From Microbacterium sp. MPKO10 (GTDB taxonomy: Bacteria; Actinomycetota; Actinomycetes; Actinomycetales; Microbacteriaceae): 64,000 nucleotides of DNA. This document shows positions 16,959 to 25,851 of this stretch, piece after piece. The translations under genes and the position numbers were made by a program. Below the pieces are notes generated by a model. That model ran no database searches. It was not told the DNA's origin and was given only the letters and a program-made list of their open reading frames with translations. The DNA is taken from the NCBI RefSeq assembly GCF_026107415.2, contig NZ_JAPCHX010000008.1:28740-92739 (forward strand), given 5' to 3'. Each line of letters starts with the position of its first letter. Within the stretch, counting starts at the first letter, position 1.

Positions 16959-18457
16959 GCGGCCATCACCTCCTGAATTCGCTGTGCCTCGATCTGCTCG
17001 CTGTCGAACTCGGCGACGAGAGACCCGCGGCGCACGATGAGCACGCGGTTGCAGATGGAGACGAGCTCGGGCACGTCGTCAGAGATCATGATGACTCCCA
17101 TGCCCTCGCGGGCCGCGTCGCGCAGAATTGTGAGAATCTCGTTCTTCGAGCCGACGTCGACGCCGACGGTTGGCCCGTTGAGAATCAGGATCTTCGGCTT
17201 CGTCGCGAGCCACTTGGCCAGCACGACGCGCTGCGCATTTCCGCCCGAGAGCGAGCGCACGGGCGCGGCGACGCTTGGCGCTTTGATGCGCAGTCGGGTG
17301 AACAGCGTCGAGATCGTCTCGGCGATGCGCTTCTGGCTGAGCACGACTTTTCCGCGCGCGTGGCTGTCGAGCGACCCCGCGATGATGTTGTCGGCAATCG
17401 ACTTTTCGAGAAACAGGCCCTGCGTCAGCCGGTCTTCGGGAACGTAGCCGATTCCGGCAGAGATCGATGAGCGGATGCTGCCGGGGCGCAGCGCCGCTCC
17501 GTTGACCGTCACGGTTCCGGATTCGGGCTTCAGCAAGCCGAACAGCGCCTCGACGATCTCGCCGCGGCCGGAGCCGAGAAGCCCGGTGATGCCGAGAATC
17601 TCCCCGGGCGCGAGGTCGAATGAGATGTCGGTGAAGGCACCGGGGAGGTCAAGCCGTGATACCTCGAGCAGAGGCGCGCCTCGCTTGCCAAGGTCGTTCA
17701 CCAGGCGTGTGGTGTCGACGTCGCGCCCGGTCATCGCGACGGTCAGCGACTGCACGCTGTACTCGCGTGCGTCTCCGCTGGCGACGAGCTGACCGCTGCG
17801 CAGCACCGTGATGTCGTGGGACACCTCGAGCACTTCGTCGAGTTTGTGGCTGACGAACACGATGGCGACGCCGCGTTCCTGCAGTTTGCGCACGAGGCCG
17901 AAGAGCCTGGCGACCTCGGAGTGAGTGAGGGCCGTTGTCGGCTCGTCCATGAAGAGGATGCGGGCGTCTTGCACCAAAGCGCGGCAGATCGCCGTGAGCT
18001 GACGGTCGGCGACCGAGAGTTTCTCGACGTCGGCGTCCAAGTCGAGGGTGAGGCCCAGCTCGTCGACGATGCGCTGCGCGCCGGGGCGACTTCTGGCCCG
18101 ATTGAACAGTTTCTTGCGCGAGGCGATCGCCGCGGGAAGCACAATGTTCTCGGCCACGGTGAGGTTCGGGAAGAGCGAGAAGTCTTGATAGATCACCTGG
18201 ATGCCGGCTCGCAACGCTCGGGCGGGCGTCATGCCGCTCATCGCTTCGCCGTCAATGAGAATCTCCCCGGCATCCGGGGTATCCACGCCGCTGATGATCT
18301 TGATGAGCGTGGATTTGCCACTGCCGTTCTCACCGGCGAGGCAGTGCACGCGCCCGGGCAGGAGCGACATGGATACACCGTCGAGTGCCGTCACTCCTCC
18401 GAAGACTTTGACGATGCCGCGCACTTCGAGAACGGGCGCTTCATTGCGTTCGGCCAT
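16955..18457 (-). CDS. Sugar ABC transporter ATPase (double domain)
   Basis: A 500-residue RbsA-type ATPase with two nucleotide-binding domains. The first has Walker A GENGSGKSTLI and Walker B LFMDEPTTAL. The second has the degenerate P-loop GLLGSGRGEIVE normal for this family, and the signature SLSGGNAQRVVLAKWL. Its Walker B reads LILNGPTVGVDVG, with Asn-Gly where Asp-Glu is usual. It energises uptake with the two downstream permeases and the lipoprotein at 18518-19555. Confidence 0.92.
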   Translation of the reverse strand: MAERNEAPVLEVRGIVKVFGGVTALDGVSMSLLPGRVHCLAGENGSGKSTLIKIISGVDTPDAGEILIDGEAMSGMTPARALRAGIQVIYQDFSLFPNLTVAENIVLPAAIASRKKLFNRARSRPGAQRIVDELGLTLDLDADVEKLSVADRQLTAICRALVQDARILFMDEPTTALTHSEVARLFGLVRKLQERGVAIVFVSHKLDEVLEVSHDITVLRSGQLVASGDAREYSVQSLTVAMTGRDVDTTRLVNDLGKRGAPLLEVSRLDLPGAFTDISFDLAPGEILGITGLLGSGRGEIVEALFGLLKPESGTVTVNGAALRPGSIRSSISAGIGYVPEDRLTQGLFLEKSIADNIIAGSLDSHARGKVVLSQKRIAETISTLFTRLRIKAPSVAAPVRSLSGGNAQRVVLAKWLATKPKILILNGPTVGVDVGSKNEILTILRDAAREGMGVIMISDDVPELVSICNRVLIVRRGSLVAEFDSEQIEAQRIQEVMAA

Positions 18458-18517
18458 TGTTGTCCTTTCGGCGGTGAGGCTCCTGCGAGCCCCACCGCCA
18501 GCCTGGGGTGAAAAGGA

Positions 18518-19555
18518 TCAGAAGTCGAAGTCGTCGACGTTATCTGCGTCAACTTCGATCGCGGCATCTCCGACGTAGACGTTGTCGAAGCCGTCAAGCT
18601 TCGTCAGCGACTCATAGCCCTCGATCCCGAGATCGGTGCCCTCTTCGATCTTCTTGCCGCTGGCCAGCAGCTCAGCGATCTTCAGCTGCGCCTTGCCGGC
18701 CAGTGCCGGGTCCCAGAAGAACGCCTTGTCGATCGATCCGTCTTCGAGATATTTCTTGGCGACTGACGGGATGCTGGTGCCCATCACGCAGACGCTGTCT
18801 TCGAGACCGGCCTCCTGAACCGCACGAGCGATGCCGGCGACGTCGGTTCCTGCCGAGCCCTGGAAGCCCTTGAGATCGGGGTACTTCGCGAGCAGCTCCT
18901 TCGCGCGCTGGTAGGCGACGTTCTCGTCTTCCTTGGTCTCAATCGGGTCTTCGACACGCTTCATGTCGGGGTACTCGGCCTCTTGCTGCTCTTGAGCTCC
19001 GGCGGCCCACTCCATGTGCGTCTTCGCGGTCAGTCCGCCCACGAACGTCACGTACTCACCCGACTCACCCGTGCACTCAGCGAGGTTGTCCATAATCTGG
19101 GCACCATACGCCTTATTGTCGAACGCTTCGATGTCGATGTCGGCGTTCTCGATTCCAGCGGCTTCGTGGGTGACGACGATGATTCCCTGGTCGCGCGCCT
19201 GCTCGAGAACCGTCTCGAGGGCCTTCGGCGAGTTCGGAACGACGGTGATCGCCGTTGGCGCCTGCGGAATGAGGTCCTGAATGATCTGAACCTGCTTCTC
19301 AGGGCTCGCGTCGTCAGCGCCTTCCTGACGCGCGTCGACTCCGCTCTCTTCGGCGAATTCATTGACGCCGATCTCCATGCGGTCGAACCAGCCGACGCCG
19401 GTGATCTTCACGACAGTGACCATGGTCATGTCTTCGGGCGATAGTGCTTCGCCGTCGTCTGTTCCTCCGCCTCCGCCACCGACGGTTCCGCAGCCGGTGA
19501 GAGCGAGAAGGGCGACGGCCCCGAGCGCGAGGCCCGAGGTAAGTTTCCGATGCAT
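18518..19555 (-). CDS. Sugar-binding lipoprotein of the Rbs-type importer
   Basis: A 345-residue substrate-binding protein. The start at 19555 follows AAAGGAG by five bases. The signal peptide ends in the lipobox LLALTGCG, so it is anchored outside the membrane. A Gly-rich linker and an acidic stretch lead to a periplasmic-binding-protein type 1 fold (VTVVKITGVGWFDRMEIGV, AITVVPNSPKALE, IIVVTHEA). Members of this branch bind pentoses, polyols or AI-2-like ligands. It is the first structural gene after the DeoR regulator, with operator-like repeats in the 148-bp gap. Confidence 0.9.
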   Translation of the reverse strand: MHRKLTSGLALGAVALLALTGCGTVGGGGGGTDDGEALSPEDMTMVTVVKITGVGWFDRMEIGVNEFAEESGVDARQEGADDASPEKQVQIIQDLIPQAPTAITVVPNSPKALETVLEQARDQGIIVVTHEAAGIENADIDIEAFDNKAYGAQIMDNLAECTGESGEYVTFVGGLTAKTHMEWAAGAQEQQEAEYPDMKRVEDPIETKEDENVAYQRAKELLAKYPDLKGFQGSAGTDVAGIARAVQEAGLEDSVCVMGTSIPSVAKKYLEDGSIDKAFFWDPALAGKAQLKIAELLASGKKIEEGTDLGIEGYESLTKLDGFDNVYVGDAAIEVDADNVDDFDF

Positions 19556-19636
19556 GTGCACTCCTTTGTGATATTCCCTCACCACGGGTCGGTGACGGGA
19601 TTAAATGACACCCTCCCAGGAACCTAAATGCATCTG

Positions 19637-19675
19637 TGTGAATTTGTCAATACGACGTCATCATGTGAATTAACA
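19637..19675. promoter_or_regulatory. DeoR-type operator repeats upstream of the importer operon
   Basis: TGTGAATTTGTCA at 19637-19649 and TGTGAATTAACA at 19664-19675 share TGTGAATT, 27 bp apart. Related boxes lie on the other side of the DeoR gene at 20524-20560. AT-rich TGTGAA repeats are unusual in this GC-rich DNA and fit a DeoR-family binding site controlling the importer. Confidence 0.5.
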
Positions 19676-19703
19676 ACAATTGAGTAACGCCGGCGTTCTG
19701 CCG

Positions 19704-20483
19704 TCAGCGCGCGGGAACGCACTCCACGGCAACGCCAGCGGCGCGGAAGCCCGTGAGGGCAGGGTTTTCGGAATCCCCGTCTGTGACAAGCGCGGTGATC
19801 TCACCGGGGCCGGCGACGTTCATCAGCTGCACGCGGCCGAGTTTGGAGGCATCCGCCACCACGATGACGCGGTCGGCCGTCTGCATCGCCGCCTTCTTCA
19901 CGGCGCCTTCCTCGCTGTTGTAGTCCGAGAGACCCCGTTTGCCATCGACGCCGGCGACGCCCATGACGAAGACGTCGCAGTTGTATTGGGCGAACGACGC
20001 CACAGACGGCGCGCCGATAAGACTGAGCTCGCCCGGGCGCACCATTCCCCCGGTCATCACGATTTTCGTATTCGGCTCATCGTGAAGCTCAAGCGCAACG
20101 AGAATGCTCGGAGTGATGATCGTGAGGCCGAGACCGCGCCCTCTGATCGCACGTGCAACGGCGAGCACGGTGCTGCCGCTGTCGAGCGCGACTGTCTCGC
20201 CGGGCTTCAGCAGCTCCACGGCCGCCGCCGCGATGTGCGCCTTCTCGCGAGCACCCATCAGCGCGCGAGAGGTGAACGTCGGCTCTGACGCCTTCCCGCG
20301 CGATGCGATGGCGCCGCCGACCACCCGGCGAACGCTGCCCTTTTCTTCGAGAAGCTCGATATCCCGCCTGATCGTCATCTCAGACACGTCGAACTCCAGG
20401 GCCAGTGTGCGAAACTCCGCCTCTCCATCGGCAAGCACCCGCTGCTCAACACGTGCGCGACGCTCGTGGGCTTCCATCGCCAT
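19704..20483 (-). CDS. DeoR-family transcriptional regulator
   Basis: A 259-residue repressor. The N-terminal helix-turn-helix DVSEMTIRRDIELLEEKG (about 32-49) is the DeoR signature. The C-terminal DeoRC sensor domain contains VALDSGSTVLAVARAI and VFVMGVAGVDGKRGLSDYN, the phosphosugar-binding fold related to ribose-5-phosphate isomerase. It would sense a phosphorylated intermediate of the pathway. It is transcribed toward the importer operon and divergent from btpA, with similar TGTGAA boxes on both sides. Confidence 0.9.
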   Translation of the reverse strand: MAMEAHERRARVEQRVLADGEAEFRTLALEFDVSEMTIRRDIELLEEKGSVRRVVGGAIASRGKASEPTFTSRALMGAREKAHIAAAAVELLKPGETVALDSGSTVLAVARAIRGRGLGLTIITPSILVALELHDEPNTKIVMTGGMVRPGELSLIGAPSVASFAQYNCDVFVMGVAGVDGKRGLSDYNSEEGAVKKAAMQTADRVIVVADASKLGRVQLMNVAGPGEITALVTDGDSENPALTGFRAAGVAVECVPAR

Positions 20484-20523
20484 AGCATCCGTCCCTTCTG
20501 ACCCCGTCGCGGGGTCTCTCTTG

Positions 20524-20560
20524 TGTTAATTGTTCACTTATGGTTAGGCTCTTGTGAATT
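20524..20560. promoter_or_regulatory. DeoR-type operator repeats in the DeoR/btpA divergent region
   Basis: TGTTAATTGTTCAC (20524-20537; GTGAACAATTAACA on the other strand) and TGTGAATT (20553-20560) resemble the boxes at 19637-19675. They sit between the DeoR gene (start 20483) and the BtpA-family gene (start 20600), so they could serve autoregulation and btpA control. Confidence 0.5.
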
Positions 20561-20599
20561 CATACCATCACCTCTGCGTCAGAGCTGAAACGAGGAACA

Positions 20600-21421
20600 A
20601 TGACCAACTGGCTGCCCGACGTCTTCTCATCACCGAAACCCGTTGTGGGGATGCTTCATCTTTCCGCACTGCCCGGTGATCCAGGCTATGACTCCAACGC
20701 CGGTATCGCCGCAATCGTCGACAGGGCGAAGCGCGAACTGAACGCCCTGCAAAGCGGCGGCGTCGACGGCGTGCTGATCTCCAACGAGTTCAGCCTTCCG
20801 TATCTGACCGACACCGAGCGAATCACGTCGGTGACGATGGCCCGGGTCATCGGCGAGCTGACGAGCGACCTCGCGGTGCCATACGGCGTCAACGTTCTGT
20901 GGGATGCTCGCGCGTCGATCGACCTGGCCGTTGCGACGGATGCCGCGTTCGTGCGCGAGATCTTCACGGGCGTCTACGCGAGCGACTTCGGCCTGTGGAA
21001 CACCAACGTCGGTGAGGTTTCTCGTCATCGTCATCGCATCGGTGCCGGGGGCGTCAAGCTGTTCTTCAACATCGTTCCGGAATCAGCGGCATACCTGGCC
21101 GAGCGCGACCTCTCGTCGATCGCCCGCTCGACGGTGTTTGCAACGCTGCCCGACGCGCTCTGCGTGTCTGGTCTCACCGCCGGCGCTCCGACAGACACGC
21201 AGTCGGTGTCGATCGTGAAGCAGGCGGCGGGCGATGTGCCCGTGTTTGTAAACACCGGCGTGAAGGCCGATAACGTCGCCGACCAGCTCTCTGTCGCCGA
21301 CGGCGCCATCGTGGGCACCTTCTTCAAGAAGGATGGAAAGTTCGAGAACTCTGCCGACCAATCGCGGGTCGAAGAGCTCATGTCAGCAGCGCGGTCATAC
21401 CGCGCGGAGGTCGCTGCGTAG
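20600..21421 (+). CDS. BtpA/SgcQ-family protein
   Basis: A 273-residue TIM-barrel protein of the BtpA family. VVGMLHLSALPGDPGY at the N terminus, GVDGVLISNEFSLPY, PYGVNVLWDARASIDLA and VFVNTGVKADNVADQL are characteristic. BtpA is known from photosystem I biogenesis in cyanobacteria, but bacterial SgcQ-type members occur in sugar loci and are thought to act as sugar-phosphate enzymes. Divergence from DeoR with shared boxes assigns it to this catabolic locus. Its reaction is unproven. Confidence 0.88.
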   Translation: MTNWLPDVFSSPKPVVGMLHLSALPGDPGYDSNAGIAAIVDRAKRELNALQSGGVDGVLISNEFSLPYLTDTERITSVTMARVIGELTSDLAVPYGVNVLWDARASIDLAVATDAAFVREIFTGVYASDFGLWNTNVGEVSRHRHRIGAGGVKLFFNIVPESAAYLAERDLSSIARSTVFATLPDALCVSGLTAGAPTDTQSVSIVKQAAGDVPVFVNTGVKADNVADQLSVADGAIVGTFFKKDGKFENSADQSRVEELMSAARSYRAEVAA

Positions 21422-21473
21422 CAGTGAACCGCAGACGCCGTCGTGTCACGAGCTGGCGCGCTGTGGCTGGACA

Positions 21474-22397
21474 TCAGGCGAGCACCTTCGTCCAGACATC
21501 AACAGTGCGGCGCAGCATCGGCACGACGGCGTCGTCGCGCAGCTCGTGTGCGGGCATGACCTCGATCAGCAGCGGGCTCTCGCTCCACCCCGCATCGGCG
21601 AGCGCCGCGGCAACGCGGGCGGGGTTCACGCCGCTCATCGGGTCGGCTTCGTCGACCCCCGCGTGCATGTCGGCGCCGGGGCGCGAGTTCTGCAGCTGCA
21701 GCATGGGGTTCGTGGTCCAGCGTGTGGCGAACCAGGGCGCGAGTGCGTCATCGTCGTCACTCGGCGCCATCGCCACGGGGTGCCCCACGTCAAGACACAG
21801 CTGCCAGGGAACGGATGCTGTCGCCAGCGAGGCTTCCCATTCCACAGCATCCTCGAGCAGCGACCCCGGTTCACGTTCGACCGCCATGTTCTCTAACAGG
21901 AGCGTCGACAGCCCTTCGGCCTCGGCGCGCTCCGACAGCCGCAGCATCCGCTCGCGCAGTTCATCGAGCGCACGCTCGCGATGCGCGGGCTCTGAGGCCG
22001 TCGCGATCGTGAGCGCACCGATGTGCCCGCCGACCGAGCGGGCTCCGGCGATGCCGCCGAGCTCGATCAGGCTCGCATACCAGCCTTCAGCTGCGTCACG
22101 CGCGGCGACGTCTTCGCTCAGCAGCAGGTTCGTCGAATATGCGGCGAGGCCGGTGAAGATCGAATGCACCTCGACGCCGGCGGCTTCGGCGGCCTGCGCG
22201 AACTGGCGCACGTACGTGCGCGCCTCTGCCGACCGAGGGTCGGCCAACGGCAGGGTGTCGACGCTCAGCTGGCACATCTGCAGGCCGAGCTGGTTACTGA
22301 CGATGTGCAGTATCTCGTCTGGTCGCGTCCACCGCTTCACAGCGAAGCACGTGTTGATGCCGAGTGCCACCGGTGCTGTCCTCTCTGGCGTCCCCAT
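21474..22397 (-). CDS. Sugar-phosphate isomerase/epimerase-like TIM-barrel protein
   Basis: A 307-residue protein of the xylose-isomerase-like TIM-barrel superfamily (AP endonuclease 2 fold). The start at 22397 gives MGTPERTAPVALGINTCFAV. Likely metal-site segments are LLLENMAVEREPGS (Glu), CLDVGHPVAM (Asp/His), and a late Glu in PLLIEVMPAHELRD. Such enzymes isomerise keto- and aldo-sugars or their phosphates. It is convergent with btpA and divergent from the IMPase-like gene. Within a locus with DhaK-DhaL and FGGY kinases, a tetrulose- or pentulose-phosphate isomerase role is reasonable inference. Confidence 0.8.
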   Translation of the reverse strand: MGTPERTAPVALGINTCFAVKRWTRPDEILHIVSNQLGLQMCQLSVDTLPLADPRSAEARTYVRQFAQAAEAAGVEVHSIFTGLAAYSTNLLLSEDVAARDAAEGWYASLIELGGIAGARSVGGHIGALTIATASEPAHRERALDELRERMLRLSERAEAEGLSTLLLENMAVEREPGSLLEDAVEWEASLATASVPWQLCLDVGHPVAMAPSDDDDALAPWFATRWTTNPMLQLQNSRPGADMHAGVDEADPMSGVNPARVAAALADAGWSESPLLIEVMPAHELRDDAVVPMLRRTVDVWTKVLA

Positions 22398-22480
22398 CGT
22401 TGTTCCCACCCTAGCTGAGATTTTCTCGCACACTGTTGGTACCGTGTGAGGTTCTCGCATTGTTTGTGAACGGAGCACAC

Positions 22481-23272
22481 ATGGCTGCATCAATCGACGA
22501 CGAGCTACTCATCATCGCCCGCGGCGCCGCCCAGGCCGGAGCGCTGATTCTCGACGACTCCATCGGCGCCCACATCAGCGTGACGGCGAAGAGTGAGCTG
22601 GGCGACGTCGTCACCGACGTCGATCGTCGCGCAGAGCAGACGATCCGCAGCTACATCAGCGCGCGCCGCCCAGACGACGCCATCACGGGCGAAGAGCTCG
22701 ACGCGACAGGCGATGATGCTTCGCGCTACCGCTGGTCAATCGACCCGCTCGACGGAACGTCGAACTTCGTCACGGGCATCCCGTACTTCGGCTCGTCTGT
22801 TGCGGTGCAAGATGTCGAGTCGGGCCACTGGATCGCGGGCGCAGTGAACGCACCTGTCCTCCGCCAGGAGTACTACGCGCAGCGGGGCGCGGGCGCGTGG
22901 CGCGTCTCTCGCGGCAGCACGGCAGAGCTGACCGGGCCCGACCCCGACGCGCGCACCGTGCTGTTCGGCACGGGCTTCTCGTACAGCAGCGAGATGCGGG
23001 CGACGCAGTTCGCCCAGCTGCCGCACTACATGCAGAACTTCACAGATGTGCGCAGTGTCGGCTCGGCCGCTCTCGGCCTCTGCATGGCTGCCGACGGCTC
23101 GACGAGCGCCTTCGTCGAAACCGATCTCTACGAGTTCGACTGGGCGGCCGGGGCCCTCATCGCCGAAGAGGCCGGGCTCACGGTGATACGCCCAGACGCA
23201 CACCGTGGTGGCATCTGGGCGTATCCGCGGCACATCCCGCTGACGATCCCCGATACGGGCGGTACTGTCTGA
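22481..23272 (+). CDS. Inositol-monophosphatase-family phosphatase
   Basis: A 263-residue Mg-dependent phosphatase. The start at 22481 follows GGAG by five bases. Metal ligands are visible in DVVTDVD, GEELD (Glu), DPLDGTSNF and EFDWAAGALIAEEAG. Family substrates are inositol phosphate and related sugar phosphates; SuhB/HisN-like roles are possible. The last 35 codons are encoded by a long palindrome (23185-23225) that also occurs without the gene at 9149-9189. Its divergence from the TIM-barrel gene places it in the sugar locus. Confidence 0.9.
   Translation: MAASIDDELLIIARGAAQAGALILDDSIGAHISVTAKSELGDVVTDVDRRAEQTIRSYISARRPDDAITGEELDATGDDASRYRWSIDPLDGTSNFVTGIPYFGSSVAVQDVESGHWIAGAVNAPVLRQEYYAQRGAGAWRVSRGSTAELTGPDPDARTVLFGTGFSYSSEMRATQFAQLPHYMQNFTDVRSVGSAALGLCMAADGSTSAFVETDLYEFDWAAGALIAEEAGLTVIRPDAHRGGIWAYPRHIPLTIPDTGGTV
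23185..23225. repeat. Hairpin inside the 3' end of the IMPase-like gene
   Basis: GATACGCCCAGACGC (23185-23199) pairs with GCATCTGGGCGTATC (23211-23225) with one mismatch; the ten bases between, CACCGTGGTG, are themselves nearly palindromic. It encodes part of LTVIRPDAHRGGIWAYP. It is the second member of the pair with 9149-9189 and ends 47 bp before the stop codon. It may end or stabilise the transcript. Confidence 0.75.
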
Positions 23273-23329
23273 GCCGACGTGCCGTGAGTGCGAGCGACGC
23301 GACTGATCACTTCTGATCGTGCCCGTTCG

Positions 23330-24022
23330 CTACGCGGCGTGCGTTCCAAGGTCGTGCGACAGCCCGGCCTTCAGCCCCATAGACGCGTCGTCGGCCAGGA
23401 TTTCCAGCGTGCCCGCCTCAAACTGGTCGAGGGCGATGCGCACGATGTCTTCCGGCCGGTGCTTCGGAATGTCGAAGGCTCTCATCATGTCGGTGTCCGT
23501 GCTCGCCAGGAACATCGAGCTCACTTGCGTGCCGGCATCCGCCAGCTCAACGCGCAGCCCGTTCGACATCGCCCACACCGCAGCCTTAGATGCGCCGTAT
23601 GAGTTCGAGTGCTCGAGCGCGAGCCAGGCCATTACAGACGACACGTTCAGCATCGCGCCTCCCCCGTTTCGCGCGAGCACAGGAGCGAACGCACGAACCA
23701 GGTTGAGGGTGCCGAAGTAGTTCACCTCCATCTCCTGACGAATATCGTCGAGCGCGCCGTCGCTCAGGCGGGCGAGCGTCGAGACGCCGGCATTGTTGAT
23801 CAGAATGGATGCGTTCGAGGCGACGCGTGCGGCCTCGGCAGCCTGCTCTGCGTTCGTGATGTCAAGCGGCAGCGCCTCGACCCCATCGAGGTCAACGCTC
23901 TGCGGGTCGCGCGCACCGGCGAATACCCGCGCACCGCGCTCCACGAGCTGCCGGGCGAACTCGCGACCCAGGCCTCGGTTCGCGCCCGTCACAACCGCAA
24001 CTGCACCGTCTAGTGCCACCAT
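23330..24022 (-). CDS. Short-chain dehydrogenase/reductase
   Basis: A 230-residue SDR starting at 24022 (MVALDG). It has TGANRGLG at about 9-16, ILINNAG, the catalytic Ser in NVSSVMAW and the pair in YGASKAAV. The C-terminal part (DTDMMRAFDIPKHRPEDIV) is like short-chain reductases acting on aldehydes or quinones. Its promoter carries the same MerR-type spacer palindrome as the HIT-GMC operon, so it probably belongs to the MerR regulon. Confidence 0.88.
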   Translation of the reverse strand: MVALDGAVAVVTGANRGLGREFARQLVERGARVFAGARDPQSVDLDGVEALPLDITNAEQAAEAARVASNASILINNAGVSTLARLSDGALDDIRQEMEVNYFGTLNLVRAFAPVLARNGGGAMLNVSSVMAWLALEHSNSYGASKAAVWAMSNGLRVELADAGTQVSSMFLASTDTDMMRAFDIPKHRPEDIVRIALDQFEAGTLEILADDASMGLKAGLSHDLGTHAA

Positions 24023-24087
24023 TTTTCTTTCGTCCTCTCCGTGTGATCTCGCCCAGTCCGCACCCGGTGCGGAGGCGATACACCCAA

Positions 24088-24117
24088 CGTAGAATGTGAC
24101 GCTAATGTCAGGGTCAA
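24088..24117 (-). promoter_or_regulatory. MerR-type promoter of the SDR gene
   Basis: On the minus strand TTGACC (24112-24117) and TTCTAC/TCTACG (24088-24094) are separated by 17-18 bp holding TGACATTAGCGTCA, a dyad. The same layout with the dyad TGACACTAGCGTCA is at 26441-26470. A dyad filling the spacer is the usual MerR-family arrangement. Confidence 0.6.
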
Positions 24118-24231
24118 GTCGTGGGCTGCCGTGTTCTCGCAGAGAGGAATCTGCACTGGTCAGCATCCACTCACCGGCGTCTGGAACCGAGTAACGCTGA
24201 GTCGATCAACCGACGAGATCTGCTGCCCAAA

Positions 24232-25851
24232 TCAACCCTGTTCGACGATGAGAATCTCTGCCGCCCGCTCCCCCACGACGATGGACGGCGCCATGGTGTT
24301 GGCGACCGTCACGTGGGGCAGCACCGAGGCGTCGGCGACGCGAAGCCCCTCAACTCCGTACACGGCAAGGCGGGAATCGACGACGGCTCCGTCACCGAGG
24401 CCCATGCGGCACGTGCCGCTCTGGTGCCAGTACGTCTCGACGGCGTTCCGCACGAACGACTCGACGACATCGCGCGCAGACGTCGCGGGCGAGACTTCGC
24501 GCGCGGTGAAGGGGCGAAGCGCCGCCGAGTTGCCGACCTCGCGGGCCAGAGCAACGGCAGACAGTGCCGACCGCATGTCGTCTGGGTCAGCGAGAAAGTT
24601 CGTTTCGATACGAGGCCTGATCAGCGGGTCTGTACTCGCTAGTCGCACGCGCCCACGGCTCTCTGGCCGCAGCCGCATCGCCGGCATCAGTGTGAAGCAC
24701 CGCTCGGGCGGCGGGTACTGCGCAGCGCTCTCGGGCGAGACGGATGGCGCGGGCGACAGATACATGACGAACTCCGGTGCGCCCGGGCGAGACTCGTCTT
24801 CCGCGAAGACCACCGCCTGACTCCGCGTGGGCATCGGAAGGGGCACACCTGTCGCCTCCCACATGCAGGGCAAGCGCATGTGGTCGTCAAGGTTGCGCCC
24901 AACGCCAGGCAAGTGCTGCACAACGGGGATGCCGAGGGCGCGAAGGTCGTCTTCGTCGCCGATCCCCGAGCGCATGAGAGCGGCGGGGGTGCCCAGCGCG
25001 CCCAGTGACAGCACGACGTCGTGTTCGGCGTTGGCGCGCACCAGCGTGCCGTCGTGCACAAACTCGACACCGCGAGCTCTGCCGCCAGAGACCACGACGC
25101 GCGAGACTGTGGCGTGCGGAAGTACCGTGAGGTTCGGTTGCCCCAGACGATCGGCGACGTATCGGCGGAATGGCGCCTGCCGCACGCCGTCGTGAATGTT
25201 CTCTTCGCGCACGGCGCTGCCGAACGCCGACTCCATCAGGATGCCGTTGGAGCTGTCGAATCGAGGGATGCCGACAGCCTCTGCACCATCGAGAAACGAG
25301 GTGAAGAGCGGGTGCACGTCGAGCGATGACCGCACGCGCATCGGCCCGAGTATGCCGCGACGCACGGGATCGGCGGCGCCCTGCCAGTCTTCGATGTCGC
25401 GATAGTGGCCCAGAACATGCTCGTATCCCCACGCGTCATCGCCGGTGATCTCGGCGTAGGAGTTCCAGTCGCTCTGGTGCCCGCGCGCCCAGACACCGGC
25501 GTTGATCGACCCGCCGCCACCCAGACCGCGACCCGTCGCGTACGCGAGCCGTCGCCCGTTCAGACGTTCGTTTGGCTCGGTGACGTCGTCCCACGTGCGC
25601 TCGGTGCCGAGGTTGGCCGGCCAAAGGTCGGGGTCACGCACTCGGTCATCGTCATCGTCACCGCCGCTCTCGATGAGCAGCACCGAGACGTTCGGGTCTG
25701 CCGCGAGTCGACCCGCGACGACGGATCCCGATGATCCCGCTCCGCACACGATGTAATCAAAGGTGCTGCCGTCGTCAACGCGGTCAGCGAGTTCGAGGCG
25801 AGGCGAAGCCGCGGCATCCATCTGTCTGAATTCTCGTGTCATTGTCGTCAT
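24232..25851 (-). CDS. GMC-family FAD oxidoreductase
   Basis: A 539-residue flavoprotein. The start at 25851 (MTTMTREF) overlaps the HIT gene stop by one base. It has the FAD motif VCGAGSSGSVVAGRL near residue 32, the GMC signatures ATGRGLGGGGSINAGVW and GALGTPAALMRSGIG, the active-site HQSGTCRMG and the C-terminal NTMAPSIVVGERAAE. The family oxidises alcohols such as choline, glucose or long-chain and aromatic alcohols. Choline-like function is possible, but no betaine genes are adjacent. Confidence 0.92.
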   Translation of the reverse strand: MTTMTREFRQMDAAASPRLELADRVDDGSTFDYIVCGAGSSGSVVAGRLAADPNVSVLLIESGGDDDDDRVRDPDLWPANLGTERTWDDVTEPNERLNGRRLAYATGRGLGGGGSINAGVWARGHQSDWNSYAEITGDDAWGYEHVLGHYRDIEDWQGAADPVRRGILGPMRVRSSLDVHPLFTSFLDGAEAVGIPRFDSSNGILMESAFGSAVREENIHDGVRQAPFRRYVADRLGQPNLTVLPHATVSRVVVSGGRARGVEFVHDGTLVRANAEHDVVLSLGALGTPAALMRSGIGDEDDLRALGIPVVQHLPGVGRNLDDHMRLPCMWEATGVPLPMPTRSQAVVFAEDESRPGAPEFVMYLSPAPSVSPESAAQYPPPERCFTLMPAMRLRPESRGRVRLASTDPLIRPRIETNFLADPDDMRSALSAVALAREVGNSAALRPFTAREVSPATSARDVVESFVRNAVETYWHQSGTCRMGLGDGAVVDSRLAVYGVEGLRVADASVLPHVTVANTMAPSIVVGERAAEILIVEQG

